From: Climacteris rufus
Lineage: Eukaryota > Chordata > Aves > Passeriformes > Climacteridae
Direction of reading: 5' to 3'
Assembly: GCA_013398175.1 (NCBI GenBank)
Contig: VZRZ01004226.1
Coordinates: 189,865 to 253,864, forward strand
Length of the DNA: 64,000 nucleotides
This document shows positions 49,671 to 62,000 of this stretch, piece after piece. The notes under the pieces were generated by a model, which saw only the letters and a program-made list of their open reading frames with translations, was not told the origin of the DNA and did no database searches. Position 1 is the first letter of the stretch. Each line of letters starts with the position of its first letter. Made by a program: the position numbers and the translations under genes.

Positions 49671-50231
49671 GATTGTCCCACTGTACGCTTCATTGGTGCA
49701 GCTTCACCTTGAATACTGTGTGCAGTTTTGGTCACCACAATATGAAAAAAGATATTAAACTATTAGAGACCATCCAAAGGAGAGCAACAAAGATGGTGAA
49801 AGACCTTGAGGGGAAGCCTTATAAGGAGCGGCTGAGATCACTTGGTCTGTTCAGTCTGGAGAAGAGGAGACTGAGGGAAGACCTCATTGCAGTCTTCAAC
49901 ATCCTTATGAGGAGAAGAGGAGTGGCAGGTACTGATCTCTTTTCTCTGGTGACCAGTAGCAAGATCCAAGTGAATGGCCTGAAGTTGAGTCACGGGAGGT
50001 TTAGGTTGGATATTAGAAAGAGGTTCTTCCCCCAGAGGGTGGTTGGGCACTGGAACAAGCTCTCCAGGGAAATGTTCACAGCACCAAGCCTGTCAGAGTT
50101 CAAGAAGTGTTTGGATAATGCTCTTGGGCACATAGTGTGACTCTTGGAAGTGGTGCTCTGCAGGGCCAGGAGTTGAATTTGATGATCCTGGTGGGTCCCT
50201 TCCAGCTCAGCTTATTCTGTGATTCTGTGAA
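49671..50231 (+). mobile_element. CR1 LINE, end of ORF2 plus 3' tail
   Basis: A 5'-truncated CR1 copy of about 560 bp ending in TTATTCTGTGATTCTGTG. It covers the C-terminal part of ORF2, after the reverse-transcriptase domain, and the 3' untranslated region. The tail GGCCAGGAGTTGAATTTGATGATCC is of a CR1 type different from the GGGGGGTTGGAACTAGATGA type at 41.9 kb, so at least two CR1 subfamilies are present in the window. Confidence 0.9.
49673..50140 (+). pseudogene. CR1 ORF2 C-terminal remnant, open frame
   Basis: A 155-codon frame with the conserved CR1 C-terminal order: LLETIQRRATKMVK (about residues 30-43), YKERLRSLGLFSLEKRRLRE (51-70), then the DLI...NI, LFSLVTS, VNGLKLSHGRFRLDIRKRFF and SEFKKCLDNALGHIV segments. 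It ends at a TGA where the CR1 frame normally ends. It lacks endonuclease and reverse-transcriptase domains, so it is not a functional protein. The frame has no stop or frameshift, which is unusual beside the other copies here. Proteins like this are often mis-annotated as host genes in birds. Confidence 0.85.
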
Positions 50232-53200
50232 AATTGTGGAGATTGAGTTGTTCAGATGGTGATTATTATCAACCCAAATATTCAAATGAAGAGCACCAAC
50301 ATGGCAAAGTATAAAATCATAAAGTAAAACAGGGAGATGATGGCAATTTAAGAGCATTGAAGACCAGCACAAGGAGGCAAGGAGGTCTAAACCTTCCTCT
50401 CCTGACAGATGGCTGCCGTGCAGCAAGACTCTGATAAGCATAACAGTACATTCAATTGCTTGCTAATCCCAGTTCTCAATTCTGCATTTCAGCTAATAAT
50501 CATTGCTTTAAAGACCATCTATCCTGCTTGCATAGTCTCTTTATGCATGGATGAAGTTAACTGAATAAAGTAACTCAGAAATACAGCCATTATATCACAT
50601 AAAATCACCCTATCATTAAAAAAAAAGGACTCTTTATATTATGCCTATCGTAATTTAGATATTCCTGTCTCTTAGACAACTAAATGCACATGCAATGCCA
50701 AGAATTTTTACCTGATTTGTGCTGGTTTTCAGGTGAGCAAAGTCTGTAATTCTAAGGAAAAATGCACAAATAAATTACCATCATTTAACCATATATTACT
50801 CAGAGGGATTGCCCACATGCAACCACCTCTTGAACCCTGGAACAATATTTCACACAGTTGAGTGCACAAAATGCAACTGAATTAGGTTACCTCTGCATAG
50901 GGTTAAGAACTCTTAAGTCAATGGTTGCCTATTAACTAGCTGTTGCACTATGTATTTATTCTCTAAACTTAGGACTATGTATAGAGGGAACCTAAACTGT
51001 GGGCCAGAAAAAAGTACATTTATAAAGGGAATAGACAGATTCCTACAGCTTTCACTTAATTCCAGTTTATAAGCACAGGCCTAGGACAGCACTACAGTGT
51101 GCTTCCCTTCATCCTTATTCAATTTTCTGATCTAACCATGCATTTGTTTCGTTCACAGGTCAATAATGTGATGAAAACTTTAGATGTGATCCAAGTTTGA
51201 AAACATGAGTTTGCATAAAGATTTATGTTGAAATTGTTTTCCCAAACACTGATATCAGTAACAATCACTGTTCTACTCTGATGTTTCTGCTAATAAGAAT
51301 AATGACCACTGCTAGGTGAAACAGGAGAAGAAAATCTATCTGCATAATGGATTTCAGTTGGGGTTTTTGCCTTTTCTTTTCCAATATATACCTTAAGTAC
51401 ATAGTGTACAGTCTAATTTAGGGGTAAAAGTTGAGGATCATGGATAAGAGAAGGAAAAGCTTAATTAAACTGAGTTGAATAGGGTCTCAAAAGTAAGTTA
51501 CTCATGATGAAGAACACCTGATTACTTCCAACTCACTTCCAATTAAAAAATAGATGCATGAAACCAAGTGGCATTGCTGGAGGGAGGCGTTACTTGAATG
51601 TCTCACAGATTAATTGGTTTTCCAACATGATTCAGCAGAGTATCTCCCTGATTGATTTGAGAAGGATGCTACAGGCTGTATATATGTCACACCATTGTGC
51701 CTTTACCGTGCAAGTGGACAAAAGGTGCTTAAGATCTGTATCATTGGCAGAGTTTCTCACCAAGAGAAGTTGTCTCTCTTCCCTATCTTTGTTTTCTTCT
51801 GGTTTGGAGGAGATTTTTTTCCTCCTTTTCTTTTTGCATTGCACCATATATTCACAGCTGTTTCACTTCTCTGGTTCCTTTGAGAACTGGTATGTTGAAT
51901 AGTAGAAGGGTGTTTCAACACTGAGTGCAATAAATTCTCAAAATATGAAGTAGTATTGTAGTTGATATTCTCATAATGGAAAGTTTGGGCCCACAAATTA
52001 GGCAGACAGTACAGTGAAGAGACCAACATTCTTTTTTGAAGGAGGAAATTACACAGCTTTAGAATTTAATGAAGATAATGTGATTAATTTTGTATGAAAA
52101 TTTGGTTATGAACTGCTGTTCTGTTCATTGCAGACATTTACACAATATTACTATGGTGCATGCACACACACGCCATGCATTATTGAGAATACACATTCAA
52201 GAAATTAGTAACTATTAAATGGAAGAATTTAAATCATCTGTGTAAATATAATTCAATCTGAACAAGTATGTAACAGAGAAGTATAGAAGAAAGAGGAAGA
52301 TTTGGAACTGCATCTCTATAGATCTCTCACTTTTTTTGCTATGTCTTCTGCCAACTTGATCCCTCTTTCATCACCCTGAGAAGGACATGGGGACCCTGAA
52401 GAGCCTTCTGAGCACCTTTTATGTTTGCATTTTCCTGGGAATTTTTCTTCATTTAGAGCATGCAATGAGAGGTGCTCAGTGAATGATCACTCTTTCAACA
52501 TTGGGTTTTACAGACTGTTTTCAGTGAGCAGTTCAATGTTTTATATTAATTCACTCAATTCATGTCATTCTCTGAAGACACAAAGATTGATTTCCTCATG
52601 GTTTTTCTCTGTGGCACTTTTCATTATATTATGTGAATGCTACACAAAATAATTATTATCATATTTTGTGACATGACAGGTTAGTATTCTTTCCCTGTTT
52701 TACAAATATATTAAGATTTTTTAAATATCCCTGAATTTTGAATGTCCATTTTTAAATATCTCTCAGTGGCTTTCTATCTCAGATATTTTGCATTGCAGAA
52801 AGACTCAAAGCATGACTGGTGCCCAAAAGAAACTGTGTGGCATTCTCATGATTATGGCCCTTTTTCCCTGGGAAGACATTCAGTGCAATTAGGCATAAAC
52901 CTTTCCATTTTTCTTTTCCTGCATTTCTGAGATTATTCTGTCACCACCTACCACCACTGGCAACATGGAAAGAAGATTCTTACAGACACTTGTCTAGTCC
53001 CCTCCACAGTTAAATGATCCCTTTCTTTTCTGTGGTGCACAATACATTGTTCTTGGGGGAAAACAAGGCTGGGTTGCTCTGACCTGCATCCTGTTTTACA
53101 AAGAACTACTCTTCCCCATGGCTGAAGTACACTGTGAGTGAGGCTGGGCCTTTGTTTTGAATTTTAGGTGGGTTTTGTTTTCTTGTAAAAATTATGTCCA

Positions 53201-54439
53201 GCATTTCCTACAATTTCTGTCCTGGAGAAATTCCCATAAAAGTATTATTTACTGAAATTGATTTATTCCCAGGGAATAGAACTTCCACCATGTGAGACAT
53301 CAAATTAGCTTTTATTTCTTTCTATAACTTTGATTTACAGCTTTTGATCTAGATTTTTAAGTTATGGATCTGTAATATTAATTTATAAATATGAACACTA
53401 GGGCACAAAAAAAAAGAGGAAATCTGCTCAATTATTTGCAGTCGATAGGAACTGAAGGTATTGCCACTAAAATCAGACCATCAGGCCTTCAAAGCCTAAT
53501 TCTTTGTTCTTTAAATCATTTGGAGAAACACAAGCTCTCAAAAAAATTTATATTGCAATTCCAAATCTTAAATATTTCAATAAATATAAGAAAGGGTTTA
53601 AATATGTAAACGTGTAACTGCTCCTGTAGGCATAAATTCTTCTGTTTGTTGTTGTTCCCTTTACAATTTGACATATGGTGCTGAATCAATAAGACAATTG
53701 GTCATTATTAGATAATCACACACCTGGGAAACTTCAAGGCATAGGATGTAACCACATAGTCAGAACCACAGGGATATGATAATTTTTCAGTTATATGTAA
53801 TCATGTAATTTCTTTAGATTTTAGTACTGTGATAAATAACTTCCAGTGTGAATAGAGCTGCCAGTTAATGTCACAATATTTCGCCTACAAGACTGTCAGA
53901 GACTAATGAACTTCTACAAAAACCATAAAAGCTATTATAATTAGAAGGCTGATTCAGTCTAACTTTCATAATCTACATCTGACAGTCTCCCTGAAGTCAG
54001 AGCATTTACAGTGCCTCTTTCCAGCAGCAACAGCAGACTCAGAGCAGTGAGTTTCAGGTGGCCAAGACTTACATGTTTATTTTATTGATAAACACTGTGA
54101 GGGGAAATTGTGGTATTAATTTGCACCCAATGGCCAACTTTTACTCTATTTTCCCAGTAATGTTATGGGAAATTTTGCTGTAACTGAATATAAATGTAGA
54201 ATATGAAATTCTGTCATAAAATAGACCTTGAGTAGAAAAGAAAAAAAAAAACCTGTCATGCTGTTATATATATAATTTTTAGAACTATGTATACTTCAGG
54301 ATCTGCGTAGTGAAATGTCTTTTGCTTTTAGTTAATAACAGCTTCCATTACTATTCGTGTAATAATGTAGGGATGAATGCAAAGAACATAAAGGGTAAGG
54401 TGCTACACAAGTCTGCATGGAGAACTGCAGAGGCTACAA
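50232..54439. other. Non-coding DNA, no gene seen
   Basis: AT-rich sequence without a recognised gene or transposon. The 114-codon frame at 51.56-51.90 kb overlaps frames on both strands and has no domain. Confidence 0.5.
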
Positions 54440-55793
54440 AAGGTTTCTGGGAACCACTGATTTGTCAGCCTTATCTCTGTACTTGGGAAGGTCATGGAAC
54501 AAATCCTCCTAGAAACTATGCTAAGGCACATGGAGAACAGGGATGTGATTCAAGACAGCCAGAACAGCTTCACCAAGGGCAAGTCCTGCCTGACCAACTG
54601 AGCAGCCTTCTATGATAGGGTGACTATATCTGTGGACAAGGGAAGTGCTACAGATCTCATTTGTATGGACTTCTGTACAGATTTTGACACAATCTCCCAC
54701 ATCCTTTTCTCTCAACTGAAGAGAGATGGATTTGATGGGTGAATTGTTCAGTGGATAAAGAACTGATTGAATGGTCACATAGTGGCCATGGGCTCAGAAT
54801 CTTGATGGACATCAGTGACAAGTGGTGCTCCTCAGGGGTCTGTATTGGGACCATTGCTATTAAATATCTTCATTAATAATATAGACCTAGGGATAGAATG
54901 CACTCTTAGCAAATTTGCAGATGACACCCAGCTGAGTGATGCTGCTGACACACCTGAAGGATGGGATCCTATCCACAGGGACGTGGACAAGCTCAAGAAA
55001 TGAACTCATGGGAATTTGATGAGGTTTAACAAGAGCAAGTACAAGGTGCTGCACCTCGTCGACGTAACCCCCAGTATCAACACAGGCTGTGGGTTGGACA
55101 GGTGGAGAGCAGCCAGGCAGAGAAGGACTTGGAGGAGCTGGTAGAGGAGAGGCTGGACATGTGCCAGCAATGTGCACTTGCAGCCCAGAAACCCAGACAT
55201 GTCCTGGGCTTCATCCAAAGTAGCGTGGCCAGAAGGGCCAGGGAGGGGATTTTGCCCCTCTGCTCTGCTCTGGTGAGACCCCACATAGAGTGCTGCATTC
55301 AACTCTGAAGTCCCCAGCAGTGGAAGGACATCAACATATTAGAGTGAGTCCAGAGGAGAGCCACTAAGATGATTAGAGGGATGGAGTACTTCTCCCATGA
55401 GGTAAGGCTGAGAGAATTGGGATTGTTCAGCCTGGAAAAGATAAGGCTTTGGGGTGACCTAATTGTGGCCTTCCAGTACCTGAAGGGACCCAACAAGATG
55501 GAGAGAGACTGTTTACAAGAGCATGTAGTGACAGGACATGAGGGAATGGTTTTAAACTGAGATTAGGTTTAGATGAGATGTTATGAAGAAATTCTTTACT
55601 GTGAGGTTGGTGAAACACTGGAACAGGTTTCCCAGAGCAGTTGTGGATGCCCCATCCCTGGAAGTGTTCAAGGCCAGCTTGGATGAAGCTCTGAGCAACC
55701 CGGTCTAGTGGAAGGTGTCCCTGCCCATGACAGATGAGTTGGGATCAGATGATCTTTAAGGTCCCTTCTAACCCAAACTATTCTGTGATTAAT
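54440..55793 (+). mobile_element. CR1 LINE, reverse transcriptase to 3' end
   Basis: The longest CR1 copy, about 1.35 kb, running from within the reverse-transcriptase region to the 3' tail (CCCTTCTAACCCAAACTATTCTGTGATT). Landmarks in order: TGGGAAGGTCATGGAACAAATC, the TTCACCAAGGGCAAGTCCTG block, reverse-transcriptase motif A near 54670, motif C (FADDT) at 54914-54928, the GAGGTTTAACAAGAGCAAG block, the CTGGTGAGACCCCACATAGAG block and the AACACTGGAACAGGTTTCCC block. It is truncated at its 5' end and disabled by stops. Confidence 0.93.
54653..55003 (+). pseudogene. CR1 reverse-transcriptase remnant
   Basis: Read in one frame this segment holds an MDFCTDFDTISH motif-A region (around 54668-54700) and, downstream in the same frame, GAPQGSVLGPLLLNIFINNID and the catalytic FADDT box at 54914-54928. 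Both aspartates of the FADD box are present. Three in-frame TGA stops interrupt it (for example at 54740-54742), and another stop ends it at about 55001. The protein would copy LINE RNA into DNA at the target site in an active element; here it is inactive. Confidence 0.85.
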
Positions 55794-55800
55794 ATTAGTG
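55592..55800 (+). repeat. 209-bp duplication, first copy
   Basis: The last part of the CR1 copy plus a few bases of flank (ATTAATATTAGTG). It is identical by eye to 55802-56010, with an offset of 210. Confidence 0.92.
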
Positions 55801-55801
55801 N
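55801..55801. other. Assembly gap or ambiguous base (single N)
   Basis: A single N separating the two identical 209-bp copies; the likely mark of a contig join. Confidence 0.9.
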
Positions 55802-56010
55802 TTCTTTACTGTGAGGTTGGTGAAACACTGGAACAGGTTTCCCAGAGCAGTTGTGGATGCCCCATCCCTGGAAGTGTTCAAGGCCAGCTTGGATGAAGCT
55901 CTGAGCAACCCGGTCTAGTGGAAGGTGTCCCTGCCCATGACAGATGAGTTGGGATCAGATGATCTTTAAGGTCCCTTCTAACCCAAACTATTCTGTGATT
56001 AATATTAGTG
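55802..56010 (+). repeat. 209-bp duplication, second copy (CR1 3' end)
   Basis: Repeats 55592-55800 and then continues into unique sequence (AAGTACAAAAAAAAAGG). An overlap of two contig ends left unmerged explains it best. Confidence 0.92.
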
Positions 56011-59000
56011 AAGTACAAAAAAAAAGGTGAGGACAAAAACCTGTTATCTGTACACAAAAAGAGCAACGGCTTAGCTTCTTCTTTTTTTTTCAACTGGCAT
56101 AAAGCAGTCTTCCTTCTTAACACTTGAAAACACACAGCTTTCATTTTGAACATACTGTTGCCATGTTTAAGAAGTTTTTCTTCTGTTGACTTGATGAAAA
56201 ATACAGGCTAAAACTACTGGTAGAAAAACTCAAATGAAGTTTAAACACATTTCACAAATTCATGGAAACGCCAAAATGGCTTCTGGCACATGGGCTGATA
56301 TGAAGATTTGCTAAAATTAATGTATTGAAACTTTTTCTGGAAGGCAAAATTCAGCAGCTAACCTAGAGAAGTCACCTGCACAGCCTGGTTTGGGATGGCT
56401 GGCACAAGACTCCGCTTCCTGGGACCTCCCCAAATGCCCTGGGGGTGGGTGTCCTGCCCCCAGCAACTTCAGGCGTAAGACCCCTTAAGCTCCAGCTTGC
56501 AACTGGGGTTGCAAACCTTGGGCTTGAATGTGAGATGTAAAAACGTGTTTTTCCTGAGTTTTGGCTCAAACCAAGAGCAGACACCCAGGCATTATTCCCC
56601 AGGACACTCATATCTATGTAGCAAGGCAGTAACTCACAGACATTTAGCTTTTGAAAAAGTTATTTTTCTTCTGGTCAATTTCTCCTTGCCTTAAGAAATT
56701 TCACTGAGTGGTTGGCCATTTGTGGGACACAGATTACAGCACAGCAGATGTATCGAGAAAGTCCATCTTTTCAACATAAGGAAACTGGACTGATCTCACT
56801 TTTGATCACCTTAGGAAGACAAACTTTTTACAACAAAATAGGTTGCTGTGTGAATCAACACAACCAAGGTGACCACCAAAGCACAGCTGAGATGCAAAGA
56901 GTAGATCTATTTCACTACTTCACTAACGACACCAGGCAGCAGAGACACATGGGGACACAGGCTCCCTTAGGCTTAGTTAATCCTAGAGAGAGCAGGGGGG
57001 TGAGGGAACCGCAGGACCTGCCCCAATATACTAAAGGCCTTCAGGCATAGGCAGGTTATCACAAGGCTGTGCTTTTATGATCTCTCTGTCCCCCAGCAGT
57101 AGGCTCAGGCATGTCTGTCAGTGTGTTATTTCTACACAGGAACTCTGCTTCTCAAAACAGGCTGAGGACAAACAACTCTAGGCATAATAAAGGGAGTTTT
57201 CCCACACCAACATACTTAGTATTCCCAGATGCAGTTTTGAGTGAAAATTCTCTCCTTGACAAATCTTCTGGTTTTAACCCCTCCTTCCCAACAGTCACTG
57301 ACACCCTGCTATTGCAAACCAGAGTTACTTACAGTCTTTCTACCCAAGCTATTTGTTCTTCTTGTATATGTCTGAGAAATTACTACTGCAAAATGACACC
57401 AGTATGAGTAGTATTTTTAACACCTCTGCAATGATCTCCATCCAAATCCAACTGCAATTCCTTATCTCCCTTTCCTAAAAATGGGGTTGATTTAAAGAGC
57501 TATTTTACTCATGCTCTCAATCATTTTCTGTTGTTTTAGCTGTCACCTTATCACCAGCTGCTTGGTGGGTTTTGAGCGAGTGCAGCAGGGGTGTGCTGCT
57601 GCCCTGGCTCAGGAGAGCAAGGATATGGGAGCAGGGACAGCACAAGGTGCTGCAGGGCCAGGCATGTTCATTAGAAGAGTCCACCTGCAGGTCCCAACAA
57701 TCCTCAGTCCTAAGCCACTACTAGTAGTGCCTTTGCTGAAACACAGGAAAGAGGAAAATCAACTCCCCAAGGCACTGGAGCACAAAACCAGACAATCTTA
57801 AAGCTTTTAAAATAAATTTTCTTTCTTGTTGTCTCTGACTTCATTGCAATCCAAAAACAGAAGCAGTGCTTTGCCGATAATAATCTGAAAGCTCTGCTTG
57901 TAACCCATGCAAAATTACTGACGTGGGTAAGGCAGATGACTAGTTTAGCAGAAATGCAGGAAATTAGGCTGTATTTATGTCATGTCTTTAATGGGACTGA
58001 ATGTTTCCGTTTCATTGATTTCTGTCCTTCATTCTGCCCAGTTGTCATTAAAGCATTTCAATAAGCGTTAAACTCATGAGTTTCACTCAAATGATGTATG
58101 GAATTTGATTAGAATCCACACCAAAACTGCTGCAAGAATATAGCATCTATTCAATATGCTTGAAATCCAAATGAGAGAAATAGCAAGATACCTGCTTTCA
58201 ATAGAAAGTTTGATTTTTGCATTTTGGGGGTTCTTTGTTGAAATTAAGAATAGACAGTCTCTGGGAGCATGCATGCATAGAAAAGCAAATTCTTATTATT
58301 TGTTCTGCTCTGCTAGCAAGACAAATTATTTCATCTGCAGATCCATGAAGTTAATTAATAAAGGGTTTCAGAATTAAGATATAAAGCTTAGTCTTTCAGC
58401 TCTGATTCAGGAAATCTACTTACTGAAGTCAGAAGCAGTTTTGATCTCACGAAGTGAGATGATAAAGCCAATCATTGGACTCTATTTCCTAGGCCATATT
58501 TGAGTCCTGATCCTGAGAGAGAGTATCCAAGACAGAAAGTTGTCCATGGAGAGAGAGTTGCAAGAGTCAGAAGAAACCCAGATAGATCTTCCTGGGGGTA
58601 GAAGGCGAAAAAGCCCATAATGATGCATGAGGATAGATCAGAGAACAGCCCTCAGAATGGACTACCACCAATAGAAGCAGGCAAAGCTCCAATATGTGAA
58701 ACAGAGAACATTAATTTGTTTAATGAATGACTAGAGCATGGATTCATTTAATGAACCTGATTCAAGGGCTACTTGACTGCAAATTGCATGTTGCTGAAAA
58801 AATAAAGTGCTTGTGTCTAGCCCTCATGTTTTCAACTCCCATGCAGGCTGACTTAATTCTACTTCCCTTGAAAAAAACTCCAAACTGAAATTATAAGGGT
58901 TTCATGTCTGTATTATTTATTTTGTAAAAACATAAATTCTGTGGCATCATAACACCTGGAACTAGGAACTGGCAATTGAGTTCTTAATAGGAAAGTCTGT

Positions 59001-62000
59001 ATGGTTAATTTAATATCTTCATTTTTTTTCAGAACGTTTTTAAAGGCTTTACTAAGGAAAGACTATTTTCTCTATGTTCTAGCTTGTAAAACCTTCCCTC
59101 AGCAGACACTTTTCTCCTGCTTGTTTCTTTCTGTAACTGAAAAGAGAGCTGAGTTGCTTGCCTCTTCTAAGTGTACATAAAGTCTTTCTTGAGTTTTCAT
59201 GTAACATTTTAGTTTCTGTGTGTGTAAAATTGTATGAAATGTGTCTCTTCTGATGATAACAGAAACAAGAGAGAGAAGATATTGCTTTTCAATAATTAAT
59301 ATATCATCCAGATTTTGTATCCATCCAAAGAGAAAGAATAGGTGCATTTGGAAAAAGTGCATTTCTGTCTCTGAGGTAGCTTGTGGTAATAGCAAGGAGA
59401 TGTGAGGAAGTATTCAGAGCAAATTTGGCCTCGGGGAGGAGCAGATTCCTGCAGAGTGTTTCACAGGAAGTCAAAAACTCGTAAAAAAGCAGAATTATGC
59501 TCAGGAAAGAGACCATATAGTGTTCAAATCAATATATACAAGCATTTGAAAGGCAGAGTTCCTTTCTCAGTGTGTTAAAAACATTTTCAAAGCCTGTAAC
59601 CTTACAGGTGTCTTTTGTATGTAAAGAGCAGCCACCACCAGCAGTTTTATATTACCTTAGATTATCATATATATACACTTTACATTACTTCCTTGCTGTT
59701 GTTTCCTTTGGTCATTGTCTTTCCTAATACCCACCAATCTGAATATGATTCAGGCCGTTGGCGTGTGCTTGAAGCTGGGATTGTTGCATCCCCACAATTA
59801 ATGTCCAGTACTCCTTGGTCTTCACGATTCAGTAATCTGGGCTGTTCTAAGGGCATATTTGTAATTGTACCTGAAACAGCAAATGGAGGATTTCTGGACA
59901 CAGGGATTCTCTGCCAATCTTTTGTTTCTGCAATGAGCAGGACTCCTATACTTAGCAGTAAAATGATCAGAACTTTGGTGGGGGGGTGGGGGGAGAAGGC
60001 TATTATTAACCCAAATAGTCTTTTTTTTTTTTTTTTATTGCTTTAAACCCATTCATTTTCTGAGTTACATGTAAACTTTTCATGATACCTTTATCTTAAT
60101 GTTTAGCTCAGTTTGGTTCAATAACTATATATTTTCAGTGAGAAAATATGCTTTTGAGAAATTAAAATTGCCACATTATTATTCTAAGAATAATACTAAT
60201 GAAGAGAACTCTAAAAAGGATTAAAATTTAAAATTTAGGCTGGGTTGTCATCACAGGTTTCATTTGGGAACAGGAAAGACTAAATAATTTGAAACAAAAC
60301 CTTTCCCTGCCAAATCTTTCTGCCTGCTCTGCAAACGGTGTCCGTGCTGCCACCTGGAGCCCACTCATGGGTTCAGAATCAAAAAACGAGACTGGGAAGC
60401 AAATCCAGAAGCTGCTCCATAATCTCAGTATATGTAGTTCTGCAGCGACAAATGAAAACAGTCACAGAATTAATGTAGGTTTTTATCTCATCTGTGTGGT
60501 GTCCCATGTAATCCACATCAAATTCAGCACAAACACACGGCTAAGGACTGAGAACATCTTTCCCTGGGATAGCCAATACAGGAAAAACTGTTCTTACTAC
60601 TTGTCTGATGTTGTTTTATGTCTCAAAGAGGGAGTGAATGAAATGTGTGGGTTTCAAGTAAACCCAGTCAGGATGGTGATTTCAGGAAACCTCACATGGC
60701 TGCCAGCAGCAGAGGAAACAAATTTATAGACATTACTGATCTCAGTCTGAATGTTACCCTGTTGTAAGTGGCTCAGTTTCTTTTGATTTGTGTCAGCTTG
60801 TCTCACACTGACATCACAAGGCAGCCGGGAACCACTATGCAACTAGGAAGGGCAAGACATGTCTTCTTAAACCAGCAGGAAGGTAAAACTTTTGAAGACA
60901 TGGATTTACTAACAGTCAGTGCATGACAGTGTTTATAGGAAAAACTTTATCAACTGCTCTGTAACTGTATGGTAATCCAATAAAACATCCAATATCTGCA
61001 CCTAATAATAAGTAGCAAAGGCATAAATTATGAATATATGGACAAAAATCTAAGTTTATAATGAAATAAAGTTCGTCTGGGTCAATTTCTACTAGAAGTC
61101 ATAGTAAAGAAGTGATAAACGGAGAAAATTGATTTATCTATATGGATTTATAATTATGCTGAAATAAGAATCATCCCAATGTCCCTGCTTATATAACATC
61201 TAACTTCAAATATGGTTCAAACATTCCAAGCTGGTCGTGCAGTGATACAAATATAAAAGGGACCTCTTGACATTCAAAGTCTAGGCAGAGACCATATCTG
61301 ACCTGACATGGATTTTCAACACTGTCCATAATTTACATGGCTTGCTAAGCACCAAATATTTGTACTGTCAAAGACAGATGTTAAGATAATACTTTACAAA
61401 TGAATACAGATTCACAGTGAAACCTCAAAAATATAAAGATATCTTTTGTCAAAGGATGATTTAATTATTATTTTTCAGAAATGATTATGTTCTGCTTCAT
61501 GAACAGTGTGTCAGACTGTTGAGTGACCAAGAGGCTAATTATTTATACACTAACTTTGTCACTATGAAAACCAAGATCTTCTTATTAAAAATATACTAAA
61601 TAGTGATTCTCAGATTCTAATTAAAATCATGTACACGTACACTGGGTTTTTAATATGAAAAATTGTAGCACTTCTTTAAAATTCAATCTGCTGTTTAAAA
61701 TGTCAATGTTTTAATGGAACTTGTCAGTATATACAAGATTACCTTTTCAAATATTTGTAAAACTATCATCTTCGTTCTGTTCTGCTCTTTTTGTTAATTT
61801 TTTGAGGTTTCACATAAATGCATATGTCGTTCAAGTCAATTTCTGTATAACTGAAAAATTTACTGAAATGGTCCATTGCTTTTCCAAATGTTCTTTCAAT
61901 CCTTTTCCAAAGTATTCTTTTCAAATTGGACAGATAGAGACATCGTGTTAACAATCAAGCTAAGAATATCACATGTAGCAAACAAAGGTCACTGTCTTTC

